64,000 nt of DNA from Actinobaculum suis (GTDB lineage Bacteria; Actinomycetota; Actinomycetes; Actinomycetales; Actinomycetaceae): contig NZ_FNAU01000008.1 of the NCBI RefSeq assembly GCF_900102025.1, forward strand, positions 59,172 through 123,171. Reading direction: 5' to 3'. The notes beneath the pieces were generated by a model. That model did not search any database. It saw only the letters and a program-made list of their open reading frames with translations, and had not been told where the DNA came from. This document shows positions 10,014 through 19,366 of this stretch, piece by piece. Made by a program: the position numbers and the translations under genes. Numbering within the stretch: position 1 is the stretch's first letter; each line of letters begins with the position of its first letter.

Positions 10014-10027
10014 TAGGCTGGAATGCG
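10014..10027 (+). promoter_or_regulatory. Putative leaderless promoter of the TrmH-family gene
   Basis: TAGGCT at 10014-10019 lies 7 nt before GTG 10027. This supports GTG 10027 as the true start, rather than upstream in-frame codons that would read through the intergenic repeats. Confidence 0.5.
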
Positions 10028-10833
10028 TGGAAAATTCGGAAGGAAAGCAGTCAGTAAATCCGGAAAGCACGGCCGCAGGCCCCGCGGGCGCCGAAGCGGG
10101 CACCCCGGGCCCGAAAGCGGGCTTGACTCCGGATGCAGAAACGGGGGCCTTCGCCAATACGGTCGCGGGTGCGGACTTGCCGCCCGGTGTGCAACCGGCG
10201 AGTGGTGGTTCGCCTTATGGGGAGCGCCGCACGGTAGGTGTGGGGCCGTATGTGGGGCCGTGGCCGGAAGATCCGCGCCTTGACCCGGAACTGTTAGCGG
10301 CCGGTGATCACCGGAATGTGCTCGACGAATATCGGTATTGGACGGTAGAGGCAATCAAGGCTGATCTGGATACGCGCCGCGCCCCGCTGCATATTGCGAT
10401 TGAGAACTTGCAGCACGATCTCAATATTGGTTCGATTGTGCGTTCCGCAAATGCTTTCAATGTAGCCGGCGTGCATATCGTGGGCCGGCATAAGTGGAAT
10501 CGGCGCGGGGCCTTGGTAACCGACCGCTATCTGAATATGCATTATCACCGCGAACCTGCCGAACTGGCACAGTGGGCGCAAGAGAATAGCTACGAACTCG
10601 TGGCGATCGACAACCAAGAAGGAGCCACACCGATTGAGAGCACGGCTTTACCGGCGCAGTGCGTGCTCGTATTCGGGCAAGAATCGGCCGGGATTTCCCC
10701 GGAATTGCTAGAGCTTTGCGATAGCGCGGTAGAGATCAGCCAGTACGGTTCCACCCGTTCGCTAAACGTGGCGGCCGCGGCGGCAATCGCCATGTTTGCT
10801 TGGTCGCTCCAACACCAGGCCGCGCGCAACTAG
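10027..10833 (+). CDS. TrmH/SpoU-family RNA 2'-O-methyltransferase
   Basis: 268-residue SPOUT-fold methyltransferase, SAM-dependent 2'-O-methylation of tRNA or rRNA. Motif 1 is NIGSIVRSANAF, motif 2 is FGQESAGIS, and motif 3 is STRSLNVAAAAAIAMF, which forms the trefoil knot. A ~70-residue Ala/Gly/Pro-rich leader precedes the catalytic domain. Start GTG 10027 is set by the leaderless promoter. Target nucleotide unknown. Confidence 0.88.
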   Translation: MENSEGKQSVNPESTAAGPAGAEAGTPGPKAGLTPDAETGAFANTVAGADLPPGVQPASGGSPYGERRTVGVGPYVGPWPEDPRLDPELLAAGDHRNVLDEYRYWTVEAIKADLDTRRAPLHIAIENLQHDLNIGSIVRSANAFNVAGVHIVGRHKWNRRGALVTDRYLNMHYHREPAELAQWAQENSYELVAIDNQEGATPIESTALPAQCVLVFGQESAGISPELLELCDSAVEISQYGSTRSLNVAAAAAIAMFAWSLQHQAARN

Positions 10834-11360
10834 GCCCGCTAGGCCGCCCGGGCACAAGTAGATCCGCTCCGCCGGTACCGCCACGGGGGTAGGCCGAACC
10901 GAGGCCGCCCGCGCGCAAGTAGATCTGGCCGGGGGAGAGCGGGCTCACGGTGGGCACACGTAGATCCGCCCCGGGCGGCCTGCAAAGGCTCACGCATCTG
11001 CATAAACAAGCACTGCGCAGTAACTACCGCGCCACATATTGGCCTGCGCCACCGCCACCGGGCGGCTCGCCGGCTAAGATCGGTGCACATAACCATCATT
11101 GTTCAACCTGCTAGTCGGGTTCGGCCTGGAAACAGGCGTGAACCTGAAACCGGGCCCGGCCTGGAGACAGGCTAGAACCCGAAACCGGGTCGCGCTTGGA
11201 CAACAGGCTCGGCCTGGGTAACGGGCCGGAAACCGAAACCGGGCCACGCCTGGAAACGAGCCGGAACCCAAAAAACCAGGTTGAACCTAAAAGAAGATCC
11301 GAAAAGAAGACCGGGAAAAGAACCCCGGAAGAAAAGCCCCGGAAGAGAACCGGAATAGAA
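10834..11360. repeat. Long intergenic gap made of degenerate repeats
   Basis: The gap before aroB holds two repeat families. At 10842-10967 there are three copies of a unit with core CAAGTAGATCYG (also CACGTAGATCCG), spaced about 60 and 48 bp. At 11110-11360 a unit around CGGCCTGGAAACAGGC recurs with variants, alternating with GAACC and GAAACCGGG words. The second family stays open in the aroB frame, but its composition (Arg/Lys/Pro/Thr repeats) argues it is not translated. Confidence 0.65.
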
Positions 11361-11369
11361 GGGATTTAC

Positions 11370-12515
11370 GTGGGAGCAACGCGAATCACTATTGAATTGC
11401 AGCGGCAGATCGACGAATCCTATCCGCTCATTATTGGACGCCACGTACTGCCCGAGTTGTTGCAGGTGCTCGCTCAACCAGATTTGGCGCAGCGCCGCAT
11501 CGCCGTAATTTCCGATTCCACTGTGGCAGAAAATTATTGCGGCGAGATTATGGAGGCGCTGGCCGCGGCGGGCCGGCCCGCACAACTGTTTACTTTCCCG
11601 GCCGGGGAGAAATCCAAAACCCGGGCCACGAAGGAACGCCTGGAAGATGAAATGCTGGCCGCCGGATATAACCGGGATACCGTAGTGCTCGCGGTAGGTG
11701 GCGGAGTAGTCACTGATTTGGCCGGTTTCGTGGCAGCCACTTTCACGCGCGGAGTGCCCTATGTTTCTTATACGACCACGCTCGTGGGCGCGGCCGATGC
11801 GGCTATTGGCGGGAAAACTGCGGTTGATACACCGGCCGCAACCAATCTTATCGGGGCTTTCCACCAGCCGTGCGGCGTCGTTATTGACCTTGAAACCTGG
11901 CTCACGCTAGACGCCCCGAAAATTCGGGACGGTTTGGGCGAAACCGTGAAACACGCGTGCATCGCGGATGCCGAATTTTTCGCCCGCCTCGAAGATGCTT
12001 TCGTAACCCGCAAACTTACTCCGGAACAGTTCGTGCGGGAAGCGGAACTGGCCCACTATACGGCGCTTCGCAACGCCGAAATTAAACAGGATTTCGTGCA
12101 GTCAGACGTTACCGAAGGTAACCGGCGCATGGCCCTAAATTTGGGGCACACGATCGGCCGAGCCTTGGAAGCCGCGCTCGGTTTTACGTGGGCGCACGGC
12201 GAATGCGTGGCGGTAGGGCTGAATTTGCAAGCGCGTTTGGGGCGCAGCTTTGGCTACCTCACCGCTACCGAAGCAGAGCGGATTGAAAAACTATTGCTGG
12301 CTATCGGCTTGCCCACGGAAATCCCGGCCGGGGTGAGCGTGGACGCCATCATGGCCGCCATGGGGCACGATAAAAAATCCTTGGGCGGGCAGGTCCGCTT
12401 CGTATTCCAACGCGGCATCGGTGCCATGCAGACCTTCGAAAATGGTTCCTATGCGCGCGTAATTCCCGTTGCAGATATCCGCGAATTTTTGGAAGCACAA
12501 CCGAAAGGTAAATAA
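11370..12515 (+). CDS. aroB: 3-dehydroquinate synthase
   Basis: 381-residue NAD- and metal-dependent enzyme, second step of the shikimate pathway (DAHP to 3-dehydroquinate). The nucleotide-binding segment GGGVVTDLAGFVAATFTRG is present, followed by GGKTAVDTPAATNLIGAFHQP. Metal-ligand histidines lie in LNLGHTIGRALE and WAHGECVAVGL. GTG 11370 is chosen: AGAAGGGA (11357-11364) is well placed and the family homology starts just after it. The upstream in-frame extension is repeat sequence. It is uncoupled from other aro genes here, and a CDF exporter follows after 4 nt. Confidence 0.93.
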   Translation: MGATRITIELQRQIDESYPLIIGRHVLPELLQVLAQPDLAQRRIAVISDSTVAENYCGEIMEALAAAGRPAQLFTFPAGEKSKTRATKERLEDEMLAAGYNRDTVVLAVGGGVVTDLAGFVAATFTRGVPYVSYTTTLVGAADAAIGGKTAVDTPAATNLIGAFHQPCGVVIDLETWLTLDAPKIRDGLGETVKHACIADAEFFARLEDAFVTRKLTPEQFVREAELAHYTALRNAEIKQDFVQSDVTEGNRRMALNLGHTIGRALEAALGFTWAHGECVAVGLNLQARLGRSFGYLTATEAERIEKLLLAIGLPTEIPAGVSVDAIMAAMGHDKKSLGGQVRFVFQRGIGAMQTFENGSYARVIPVADIREFLEAQPKGK

Positions 12516-12519
12516 AACT

Positions 12520-13446
12520 ATGGGGAATAACCATGCCGAGCACGCCCACTCACACGGCGTGAGCCAAGACGCAGATCGGCGTTACTTGTGGGGCGCATTA
12601 ATCCTGCTCGTGGTCTTTATGCTCGGGGAAGTAGTGGTGGCCTTCGCCTCCCACTCCCTGGCTTTGCTTTCCGACGCCGCCCACATGCTCACGGACACCG
12701 CGGCGATCGCCATCGCGATTTGGGTGAGCCACGTGGTTACCCGCCCCGCCACTAAACGCTGGACTTTCGGTTTGGTGCGCGCGGAAATCCTTTCCGGGCT
12801 GGCCAATGGTGCCACACTGCTTATTTTGGGCGTAATCATCGTGGTGGAAGCGGTGCAAAGGTTCTTCGCCCCGCCGGAAGTATCCGGGTGGGCAGTGGTG
12901 ATCACGGCGCTCGCGGGCGTGGTGGTAAATGTTGGGGCCACGGCTCTGCTAGCCCGTGCCAATCGCGATTCTCTCAATATTCGCGGCGCCTACCAGCACA
13001 TTCTTACGGACCTGTACGGTTTTATTGGTACGGCGGTAGCTGGCGTGATCATTGTGACCACGGGGTGGGTGCACGCAGATGCGATTGCCTCGCTTATCGT
13101 TGCTTTCTTGATGTTGCATGCCGGGTGGGGTTTGGTGCGCGACGCCGGGCACGTGCTTTTGGAAGGCGCACCCGCAGATATTAGCGTGGCCGAAGTGCGC
13201 GAACATATTACGGGCGTGGAAGGCGTGCTGGCCGTGCACGACCTGCATTTGTGGTCGGTGGGAAGCGAATTCCCGGTAATTTCCGCACACATCGTGGTAG
13301 AAGACGAAGCTTTCTACGATGGCCGGCTCCCGCACCTATTGGATAAAGTGCAGGATTGCTTGCAGGATCATTTCGACGTCGAACACTCGACCTTCCAATT
13401 CGAACCGGCCGTCCATTCCTCCCACGAACCCCGCAGGGACTGCTAA
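12520..13446 (+). CDS. Cation diffusion facilitator (CzcD-like Zn/Co/Cd exporter)
   Basis: 308-residue proton-coupled divalent-metal exporter. The N-terminus is histidine-rich (HAEHAHSHG). Six membrane helices follow, with metal-site motifs HMLTD in helix 2 and HILTD in helix 5, the HxxxD pair of the zinc subfamily. A cytosolic C-terminal domain (HDLHLWSVG, HVVVE-like) completes it. The start ATG 12520 is 4 nt after the aroB stop, so it is translationally linked to aroB. No metal regulator is adjacent. Confidence 0.92.
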   Translation: MGNNHAEHAHSHGVSQDADRRYLWGALILLVVFMLGEVVVAFASHSLALLSDAAHMLTDTAAIAIAIWVSHVVTRPATKRWTFGLVRAEILSGLANGATLLILGVIIVVEAVQRFFAPPEVSGWAVVITALAGVVVNVGATALLARANRDSLNIRGAYQHILTDLYGFIGTAVAGVIIVTTGWVHADAIASLIVAFLMLHAGWGLVRDAGHVLLEGAPADISVAEVREHITGVEGVLAVHDLHLWSVGSEFPVISAHIVVEDEAFYDGRLPHLLDKVQDCLQDHFDVEHSTFQFEPAVHSSHEPRRDC

Positions 13447-13503
13447 GGCGGCGCGCCGCCGCTGTCCGCCGTGCTTAGGCTTGGCCGCCGCACTACCTCG
13501 AGC

Positions 13504-13977
13504 TTAGGCTTGGGCCCGTACCGTGAATACTGCTTCCACTTCTACCGGGGCGTCGAGCGGCAACACGGCCACTCCAACCGCAGACCGGGTATGGGCGGCG
13601 GCTTCCCCAAAAATCTCTCCGTACAGTTCGGAAGCCCCATTGGCAACCACGTGTTGTTCGGTAAAGCCTGGCGCGGAAGCCACAAATACCGTCAGATGTT
13701 CCACTCCGGTTAGGTTGTCTACCCCACCGGCGGCTTGCGCGGCCGCGGCCAAAGCATTCAGCGCACTAACCCGGGCATAGCCAGCCGCCGTGGCCGCTTC
13801 GCCGGGCTCTACTTTGCCGCTGGCCACGAGCTTCCCATTCGTGGAAGGCAACTGGCCGGAGGTGCGCACTTTACCCGCGCCGTGGTCGGTTTTGGCCGGC
13901 ACATATGCGGCAACCGGTGCCGGAACGTTCGGCAAATCAATACCCAGCTCTTGCAAACGCTGCGAAACACTAACCAT
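13504..13977 (-). CDS. RidA/YjgF-family protein
   Basis: 157-residue protein of the RidA (Rid/YER057c/UK114) family; canonical members hydrolyse reactive enamine/imine intermediates formed by PLP enzymes. The C-terminal signature HTRSAVGVAVLPLDAPVEVE keeps the arginine that anchors the substrate carboxylate. An AGGAG site precedes the ATG at 13977. RidA normally protects against 2-aminoacrylate made by serine/threonine dehydratases, which fits a genome with dsdA and sdaA. It is longer than standard RidA (about 128 aa) and resembles the actinobacterial form near crp and whiB4. Confidence 0.88.
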   Translation of the reverse strand: MVSVSQRLQELGIDLPNVPAPVAAYVPAKTDHGAGKVRTSGQLPSTNGKLVASGKVEPGEAATAAGYARVSALNALAAAAQAAGGVDNLTGVEHLTVFVASAPGFTEQHVVANGASELYGEIFGEAAAHTRSAVGVAVLPLDAPVEVEAVFTVRAQA

Positions 13978-14039
13978 AAAAACTCCTATCCGCTCAATTT
14001 CTTCGATGCCCCACAGGTGTTTTATAGGGCTATATTCAT

Positions 14040-14141
14040 GTACCTATTATGGTGGGCGCGGAGCTGTTTTGTTGGCGCCGCTCATAGTGGGCGGGTGGCT
14101 GCTCAGTTGGCGCCGCTTATGACGCGCGGGCAGCTGTTTTG
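14040..14141. repeat. Degenerate direct repeats upstream of the ridA start and whiB4 stop
   Basis: Three diverged copies of a unit with TTTTGTTGGCGCCGCT or TCAGTTGGCGCCGCTTAT cores, each with GGGCG..GCTG, occupy the gap between whiB4 and ridA. No gene is seen in it. Confidence 0.6.
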
Positions 14142-14480
14142 TTAGCGCCGCCGGTTGCGGCGGGCAGGTTTTTCGGCCGGGCCTTCTCGCAGGGTGCGGG
14201 AAAGCTCATCTTCGCCTTCCATAATGTGGCGATACCAGTTTGTTTCATGCGGGAACTTGCGTAGAAGGGCCCGCCTTTCGCGTTCCGTCATGCCACCCCA
14301 CACGCCAAAATCCATATTGTTATCGAGGGCATCGGCTAGGCAGAGCAGGCGTACCGGGCAGGTGAAGCAGATCTGGCGAGCTTGGCGCTGCGCAGCACCT
14401 CGCACAAAAAGCGCATCTGGATCGCTCGCGGCACACGCGGCATGGGATGCCCAGTCGGTATGCCGAGACAGCTGCCCCAT
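14142..14480 (-). CDS. whiB4: WhiB-family Fe-S transcriptional regulator, WhiB4 type
   Basis: 112-residue redox-sensing [4Fe-4S] DNA-binding protein. The four cluster cysteines are AAC near the N-terminus and CFTCPVRLLC. The helix-turn motif GVWGGMTERERR follows, with a basic C-terminal tail RRNRRR. The segments LFVRGAAQR and ADALDNNMDFGVWGG match my memory of M. tuberculosis WhiB4 closely. It is divergent from a PonA2-like gene exactly as Rv3681c is from Rv3682. ATG 14480 is used; TTG 14489, with GAGG upstream, is an equally possible start. WhiB4 senses oxygen/NO and regulates antioxidant genes in mycobacteria. Confidence 0.92.
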   Translation of the reverse strand: MGQLSRHTDWASHAACAASDPDALFVRGAAQRQARQICFTCPVRLLCLADALDNNMDFGVWGGMTERERRALLRKFPHETNWYRHIMEGEDELSRTLREGPAEKPARRNRRR

Positions 14481-14825
14481 ATTACTCAAACCGTCCTCTT
14501 CCCTACTTAGCCAACCATATGTAAACAATTATCAACGGCACGCAGATAATAAAAACCGCTATCGCGGCGCCGCCCGGCAATTCCTATCCGAACGCGAGAG
14601 AGCTAAATACTGCACGCAAAACGCCCTGGTTGATTACTTTACTTGTACACCCGCAAGGGTGCCAATAAATGGGCTGAGGGTGGAGTGTGAAACCACAAAA
14701 AATACCCTTCTTGCAGCCCGTAACCTGGCCTAGCGGCGTTCTTACTGTACTTTACAGTACAGAACCACTAGAAAATATGGCGTAGCTGGCTCGCGGGCTT
14801 CCTCCCTTTTCGCGGCGCAGGCACG

Positions 14826-14839
14826 TATTCTTGAGACTA
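14826..14839 (+). promoter_or_regulatory. Putative leaderless promoter of the ponA2-like gene
   Basis: TATTCT at 14826-14831 lies 7 nt before ATG 14839 with no ribosome site. The 310-bp whiB4/pbp divergent gap also holds TACTTTACAGTAC words, which could be regulatory; I see no certain operator. Confidence 0.5.
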
Positions 14840-17103
14840 TGGTAAATAACCGTCCACCTCGGCAGGCTACGGGACGCCAGATCGGCACTTTGCTGCTGGC
14901 TCTTATTTTGGCAATCTCGGGAGGAGGCGTGCTTGTAGCAGGCCTCATCCTCCCGCTTGCCATGACGGCCGGTACCGCCGCTAATGCGATAACCGGTGTG
15001 TTCGAAGATGTTCCGGATGATCTCGGTTTCACCGAACCTTCGGAACAGTCCGTGTTGCTGGCGGCGGATGGTTCGGTGATTGCGCGGTTCTATGCGGAGA
15101 ACCGGATCGTGGTTTCTTCCGATCAGATCTCCCAGCCGATGAAAGACGCGGCGGTAGCGATTGAGGATCGGCGTTTCTACGAGCATCACGGGATTGACGT
15201 GCAAGGCACCCTCGGCGCCCTCTTCTCCAATATTGTTTCGGGTGGTACTTCGGGTGGTTCTTCGATCACCCAGCAGTACGTGAAGAATTCTTTGGTGGAG
15301 CAAGGCCGCACTCTCGGGGACGACGACTTAGTCAAAACTGCCACGGAGCAAACCCTTTCCCGAAAGATTAACGAAGCCCGGTACGCTATCGCCGTCGAAA
15401 AGACGATGACGAAAGACGAAATCCTCACCGGATACCTAAACCTCGTTCAGTTCGGCCCCTCCCAGTACGGCGTGGAAACTGCGGCGCAATACTATTTCTC
15501 CAAGTCCGCGAAAGACCTCAGCTACCTGGAGGCGGCCACACTCGCCGGGATCACTCAGAACCCGGCGAAGTGGGACCCGGTAAAGCATCCGGATAATTCT
15601 TTCGAACGTCGTAACGTTGTTCTTACCACCATGTTGCGTGATGGTTATATCACCCAGGAAGAGTACGACGCCGGTGTCAACGTTCCCGTGGAAGATACTT
15701 TGCACGTTTCGCGGCAGGTAGCCGGGTGCGGGGCGGCCGGTAATTCCGCGTACTTCTGCGAATACGTGGTCAAGGATTTGTTGCAAGACGAATCCTGGGG
15801 CAAGGACGCTGCCGACCGTACCCGCCAGCTGTACCGGGGCGGCCTGGTTATTCGCACTAGTTTGGATCCGAAGAAGCAAGAAATTGCTTTCAATACGGTA
15901 ACCAAGCATCAGCCGGTGGATGATCCTTCGGGTATTGAGGCCTCGCTGACTTCCATCGAACCGGGTACCGGGCACATCGTGGCGATGGTGCAAAACACCC
16001 GGTGGGGTACACCGAATGAAACTGATGATCGCATGACCCAAGTGAATGTAAACGTGGGTAAGACCATGGGTGGCGGTTCTGGTTTCCAAACGGGTTCTAC
16101 CTTCAAGATTTTCACTCTGGTGGAATGGATCCGCGCTGGCCATAGCGGGAAAGATGTGGTCTCTTTGAATGCGGATACTACTTTCCCGGCCGGTACTTTC
16201 AAGGCTTCGTGTTCCCCGCGTTCGGCAATGACCAGCTGGCGGGTTTCTAACCTGGGCTGGCCGGGCGGTGCAAATACCGTCGAATACGCGATCAAGAACT
16301 CGATCAACGGCGGCGCCGCCCACATGGCGATGCAACTCGACCTGTGCGATATTATTAACGACGCCGAAAAGATGGGCGTGCGTTTGGGAAATCCGGATGC
16401 GGAATGGAACTACGGGCCCTCCCTGGTATTGGGCGCGAATGAAGCTACGCCGCTTTCGATGGCCGTGGCCGTATCGACGCTGGCCAATGATGGTACGCGG
16501 TGCGATCCGATGAGCTATACGACCATCGAGGATCAGGACGGGAACGTGATTTCCAAGCGTTCTCCGAAATGCGAGCAGGTTTTGGAACCAGATGTGGCCC
16601 GGCAAGTCACTAAGGTTTTGCAGGGTGTGGTGACGCCCGGGGCTACCGGTGATAAGGCGCGGCTGGCGGATGGCCGCCCGGTAGCTGGTAAGACGGGTAC
16701 CGCGAATAATGACTGGCACGCGTGGTTCGTGGGTTATACGCCGCAACTGGCTACCGCCGTGTGGCAGGGCCATATCGAAGGCAATATTTCAATGCTCAAC
16801 TCCACGATCAACGGGCGGTTCTACCGCGAAGTTTATGGTGGTTTGTTCCCGGCCATGATCTTCTCCGAATACACTTCGCAATCTTTGGAAGGGGTGCCGC
16901 CGGCAAGTTTCCCGGCGCCCAGCCAGCCTAATATTCCGACGCGGCCACATTATGAGGCGCCAGCGGAAGAAGAGCACGAAGAAGCGACCGAAGAACCGGC
17001 GGTTGAGGAACCGGATAATGCTGCTCCAGAGCCAGCGGAAGATCCCGAAAACATGGAAAATAACGGCAATGGCGCAGAGGGCACCGAAGTCGAAAGTAAC
17101 TAG
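14839..17103 (+). CDS. Bifunctional class A penicillin-binding protein, PonA2-like
   Basis: 754-residue membrane-anchored peptidoglycan synthase. An N-terminal anchor at about 12-45 precedes the GT51 glycosyltransferase domain, with the catalytic Glu in AIEDRRFYEHHG and GGSSITQQYVKN. The transpeptidase domain has SxxK in GSTFKIF, SxN in KNSING and KTGTA in AGKTGTANND. The last ~80 residues are a Pro/Glu/Ala-rich extracellular tail. PASTA domains are not evident. The whiB4-pbp-phosphoesterase arrangement is conserved with mycobacteria, where PonA2 serves stationary and stress cell-wall synthesis. Confidence 0.94.
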   Translation: MVNNRPPRQATGRQIGTLLLALILAISGGGVLVAGLILPLAMTAGTAANAITGVFEDVPDDLGFTEPSEQSVLLAADGSVIARFYAENRIVVSSDQISQPMKDAAVAIEDRRFYEHHGIDVQGTLGALFSNIVSGGTSGGSSITQQYVKNSLVEQGRTLGDDDLVKTATEQTLSRKINEARYAIAVEKTMTKDEILTGYLNLVQFGPSQYGVETAAQYYFSKSAKDLSYLEAATLAGITQNPAKWDPVKHPDNSFERRNVVLTTMLRDGYITQEEYDAGVNVPVEDTLHVSRQVAGCGAAGNSAYFCEYVVKDLLQDESWGKDAADRTRQLYRGGLVIRTSLDPKKQEIAFNTVTKHQPVDDPSGIEASLTSIEPGTGHIVAMVQNTRWGTPNETDDRMTQVNVNVGKTMGGGSGFQTGSTFKIFTLVEWIRAGHSGKDVVSLNADTTFPAGTFKASCSPRSAMTSWRVSNLGWPGGANTVEYAIKNSINGGAAHMAMQLDLCDIINDAEKMGVRLGNPDAEWNYGPSLVLGANEATPLSMAVAVSTLANDGTRCDPMSYTTIEDQDGNVISKRSPKCEQVLEPDVARQVTKVLQGVVTPGATGDKARLADGRPVAGKTGTANNDWHAWFVGYTPQLATAVWQGHIEGNISMLNSTINGRFYREVYGGLFPAMIFSEYTSQSLEGVPPASFPAPSQPNIPTRPHYEAPAEEEHEEATEEPAVEEPDNAAPEPAEDPENMENNGNGAEGTEVESN

Positions 17104-17232
17104 CCTTCTAAGAATGGATGGCTAGATTCACCAAGCCCGGAAGCAACCAACTGCACCGAAACTGAAACGGTAGCGGCGGTAAGGCCGGAAGTGGCCAACG
17201 GCTAACGGTATGGAAATAAAGCAGCTAACAGA

Positions 17233-17268
17233 ACTTGAGTAACACAGGGAACTCGAGTAACACAGGGA
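17233..17268. repeat. 18-bp tandem repeat just before the phosphoesterase start
   Basis: ACTTGAGTAACACAGGGA (17233-17250) is followed by ACTCGAGTAACACAGGGA (17251-17268). The copies end in the AAAGGAAG ribosome site of the next gene. The rest of the 175-bp gap shows no feature. Confidence 0.8.
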
Positions 17269-17278
17269 AAGGAAGTGC

Positions 17279-18415
17279 ATGGTTTTCTCGCGTAAGGGGT
17301 GTGGCCGCCTACTTGGGGCCGGAGTGGTAGCCGGGCTGGGTGTGCTGGCCGGGGCCTATGTGGAGGCCCGGGCGTATTGTTTGCGGCAACGCACTCTTAT
17401 GCTTATGCGGGAAGGCGCATCGGATAATCGGGCGAGTTCTTCGGAAAACGGCGAGGCTGGGCAGCATACCGGCGAAGAGGAGTCGTTAGTGCCGGAGCGC
17501 CCCTTGCGTGTTTTGCACTTGACCGATATTCACCTGGTACCCACACAGCGTAAAAAGATTGCATTTGTGCGGAGTTTGGCCGCGCAGGATCCGGATCTCG
17601 TAGTGCTTACCGGTGATCTGCTGGCTGCTCCAGATGCACTGGATTCTTTGTTGTATGCGCTAGAGCCTTTTGCGGGGATTCCCGGTGCTTTCGTGTATGG
17701 CTCCAATGACTACTTCTCGCCGCGTCCTAAAAATCCGCTCAGCTATTTGGATAAAGCTCGCTATCAGCACTCTTCGCGTGCCGCCGAGCCGGCTATGGAG
17801 GCACCGCGGCGCTTCCCAGATCTGCCGTATCAAGAACTCACCGAACGCCTGGAAAACTATGGTTGGCTCAACGCCAATAACCAGCGCGGGCGCCTGCAAG
17901 CAGCCGGATGGGAGATTGATCTGGTAGGTGTAGACGATCCGCATATTGGCCGCGACCGGTTCCCGGAAGCTACACCGCACCTTGCGGAAGGGGTGGCTTT
18001 CTCAGAAGGGCAGTCTCTCGTAGCCGGCGTGGATGGAAAATCGCAAGCTGCTGATAAGAAAGCAGATCTGTACGTGGGGCTCACGCATGCCCCCTACACG
18101 CGTACTTTGAACGCCATGCTGGCTGATGGCCGCGATCTCGTATTTGCCGGGCACACGCATGGCGGCCAGTTGGCTTTACCGGTGATCGGTGCTCTAACCA
18201 CGAACTGCGATCTGGTGAACCGCCTGGATTCCGGGCTGTTCTCCTGGCCAGATACGGGTGCGCAACCCGTGCGCGGTGATGGAGGAGTGGTGAGCCTGGA
18301 AGGGGAAATGTACGTGAATACGCCAACGGGTATCGGCACTTCCCCATTTGTTCCCTTCCGGGCGTTTCGGCAACCGGAAGCCGTTTTACTCGAAATTCGG
18401 GCAACGGTGCGCTAG
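17279..18415 (+). CDS. Membrane-anchored metallophosphoesterase
   Basis: 378-residue calcineurin-like phosphoesterase with an N-terminal hydrophobic anchor (about 8-28) and an extracellular-facing catalytic domain. Metal-ligand motifs are LTDIHL, LTGDLL, GSNDYF (in place of GNHD/E, as is common in the actinobacterial group) and GHTHGGQ. The natural substrate is unknown; YkuE-type relatives act in the envelope. It sits downstream of the PonA2-like gene as Rv3683 does in M. tuberculosis, so a cell-envelope role is likely. A Glu/Ser-rich spacer lies between anchor and domain. Confidence 0.9.
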   Translation: MVFSRKGCGRLLGAGVVAGLGVLAGAYVEARAYCLRQRTLMLMREGASDNRASSSENGEAGQHTGEEESLVPERPLRVLHLTDIHLVPTQRKKIAFVRSLAAQDPDLVVLTGDLLAAPDALDSLLYALEPFAGIPGAFVYGSNDYFSPRPKNPLSYLDKARYQHSSRAAEPAMEAPRRFPDLPYQELTERLENYGWLNANNQRGRLQAAGWEIDLVGVDDPHIGRDRFPEATPHLAEGVAFSEGQSLVAGVDGKSQAADKKADLYVGLTHAPYTRTLNAMLADGRDLVFAGHTHGGQLALPVIGALTTNCDLVNRLDSGLFSWPDTGAQPVRGDGGVVSLEGEMYVNTPTGIGTSPFVPFRAFRQPEAVLLEIRATVR

Positions 18416-18476
18416 ATCTCATAGCTCAGGGTTTTACGTTTCGGCTTCTCTTGGTTATCATGTATGAGTTGCCAAT

Positions 18477-18550
<74 letters not shown>

Positions 18551-18556
18551 CAGATA

Positions 18557-18592
18557 AAGGGAAATCGCGAAAAACGCGGTTTCCCTTTTTTG
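18557..18592 (+). terminator. Intrinsic terminator after tRNA-Pro
   Basis: GGGAAATCGCG and CGCGGTTTCCC pair (one G-U) around an AAAAA loop, followed by TTTTTTG. It is a textbook Rho-independent terminator ending the phosphoesterase/tRNA region. Confidence 0.9.
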
Positions 18593-19366
18593 TTTTCCAC
18601 GCCGGCGCGCAATCGGGGTGTAGGTGTAGGCGTATAAGGCCTAGGCGGCGTATAAGCCTATAAGGCCGGCCCGCATGGTTCCTCTATCGCGTTGTAAATA
18701 AAAGCTGTTCTCTCGCCCCGAACCGGGCAAAAAGTCCCGCCGTAAACCCTTTTCGCGATCTGCATCACTGCTGCTAAGCGTCTGCACAAATGTGAAATAT
18801 AAGCGGAGCTCCAGCCACTGTTGGTTATGCGGATTTAGGGGCTAGCGTGTAGTTCAGTGACGTACAGATTGCAATACTGTCTTCCAGGTAATCTGCCGGC
18901 CTACCAGCGCAAATATCGGCTTGTTATTTCATACGCCTGGGGCGTGCGGCCGGGCAATGCCTTAAGGGTTGCGGCGCGTCACCTAATGCTAAGCCGGGCT
19001 CATTGGGAAGGTTTCTCCTGCCCAACAGATGTGTGAGTTTGCTTACTGTGCGCGGGGTCGAAAGTCCCATGCCTACAAACCTAAATGGCGAAGTGGCGCC
19101 GAAAGAGCCTGAAAACTAACGTAAGCATTGATTAAATCCGCGAATGTGAAGTTCTCAAGAACTGCTGTGAAATGGCTGAATGCCGCGTAAATTTTTACAT
19201 ACACCTTCGAGGTTGGGATAGCGCACTGGCACGTTTTTCGAGGCTCGGCACGGCCTTGAGCTGCTTCCCGGGAGTTCGGACCCGAGAAGCGAACGACGCG
19301 CCCCCCTCCGGATTTTGGCGCGCAAAACCGCCAATTGGAAGGTGTTTGCAAAAATATGGAGGAAAT
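18593..19366 (+). other. Long leader/promoter region of the adhesin gene; no gene seen
   Basis: About 770 bp without a credible ORF. Open frames through its right half are Arg/Cys-rich and unlike coding DNA. It contains several short inverted repeats (for example CAGATT..AATCTG around 18886-18922). A TGTGA-N6-TTACT word at 19032-19047 only half-fits a Crp site. I recognise no riboswitch. A long untranslated leader with regulatory structure is plausible for this large surface protein. Confidence 0.5.

Noticed and set aside
11196..11369. A 58-residue N-terminal extension of AroB from an upstream start
   Set aside because: The extension is Arg/Lys/Thr/Pro repeat sequence from the intergenic array, lacks a ribosome site, and GTG 11370 has a good one at the family's normal start.
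19032..19047. Crp binding site in the adhesin leader (TGTGAGTTTGCTTACT)
   Set aside because: Only the left half matches TGTGA-N6-TCACA; such a half-site occurs by chance and its distance to a promoter is unknown.
18593..19366. Cobalamin or cyclic-dinucleotide riboswitch before the adhesin
   Set aside because: Isolated words such as GCCACTG and GGGAAGG are present, but the ordered conserved core of any riboswitch family could not be traced.
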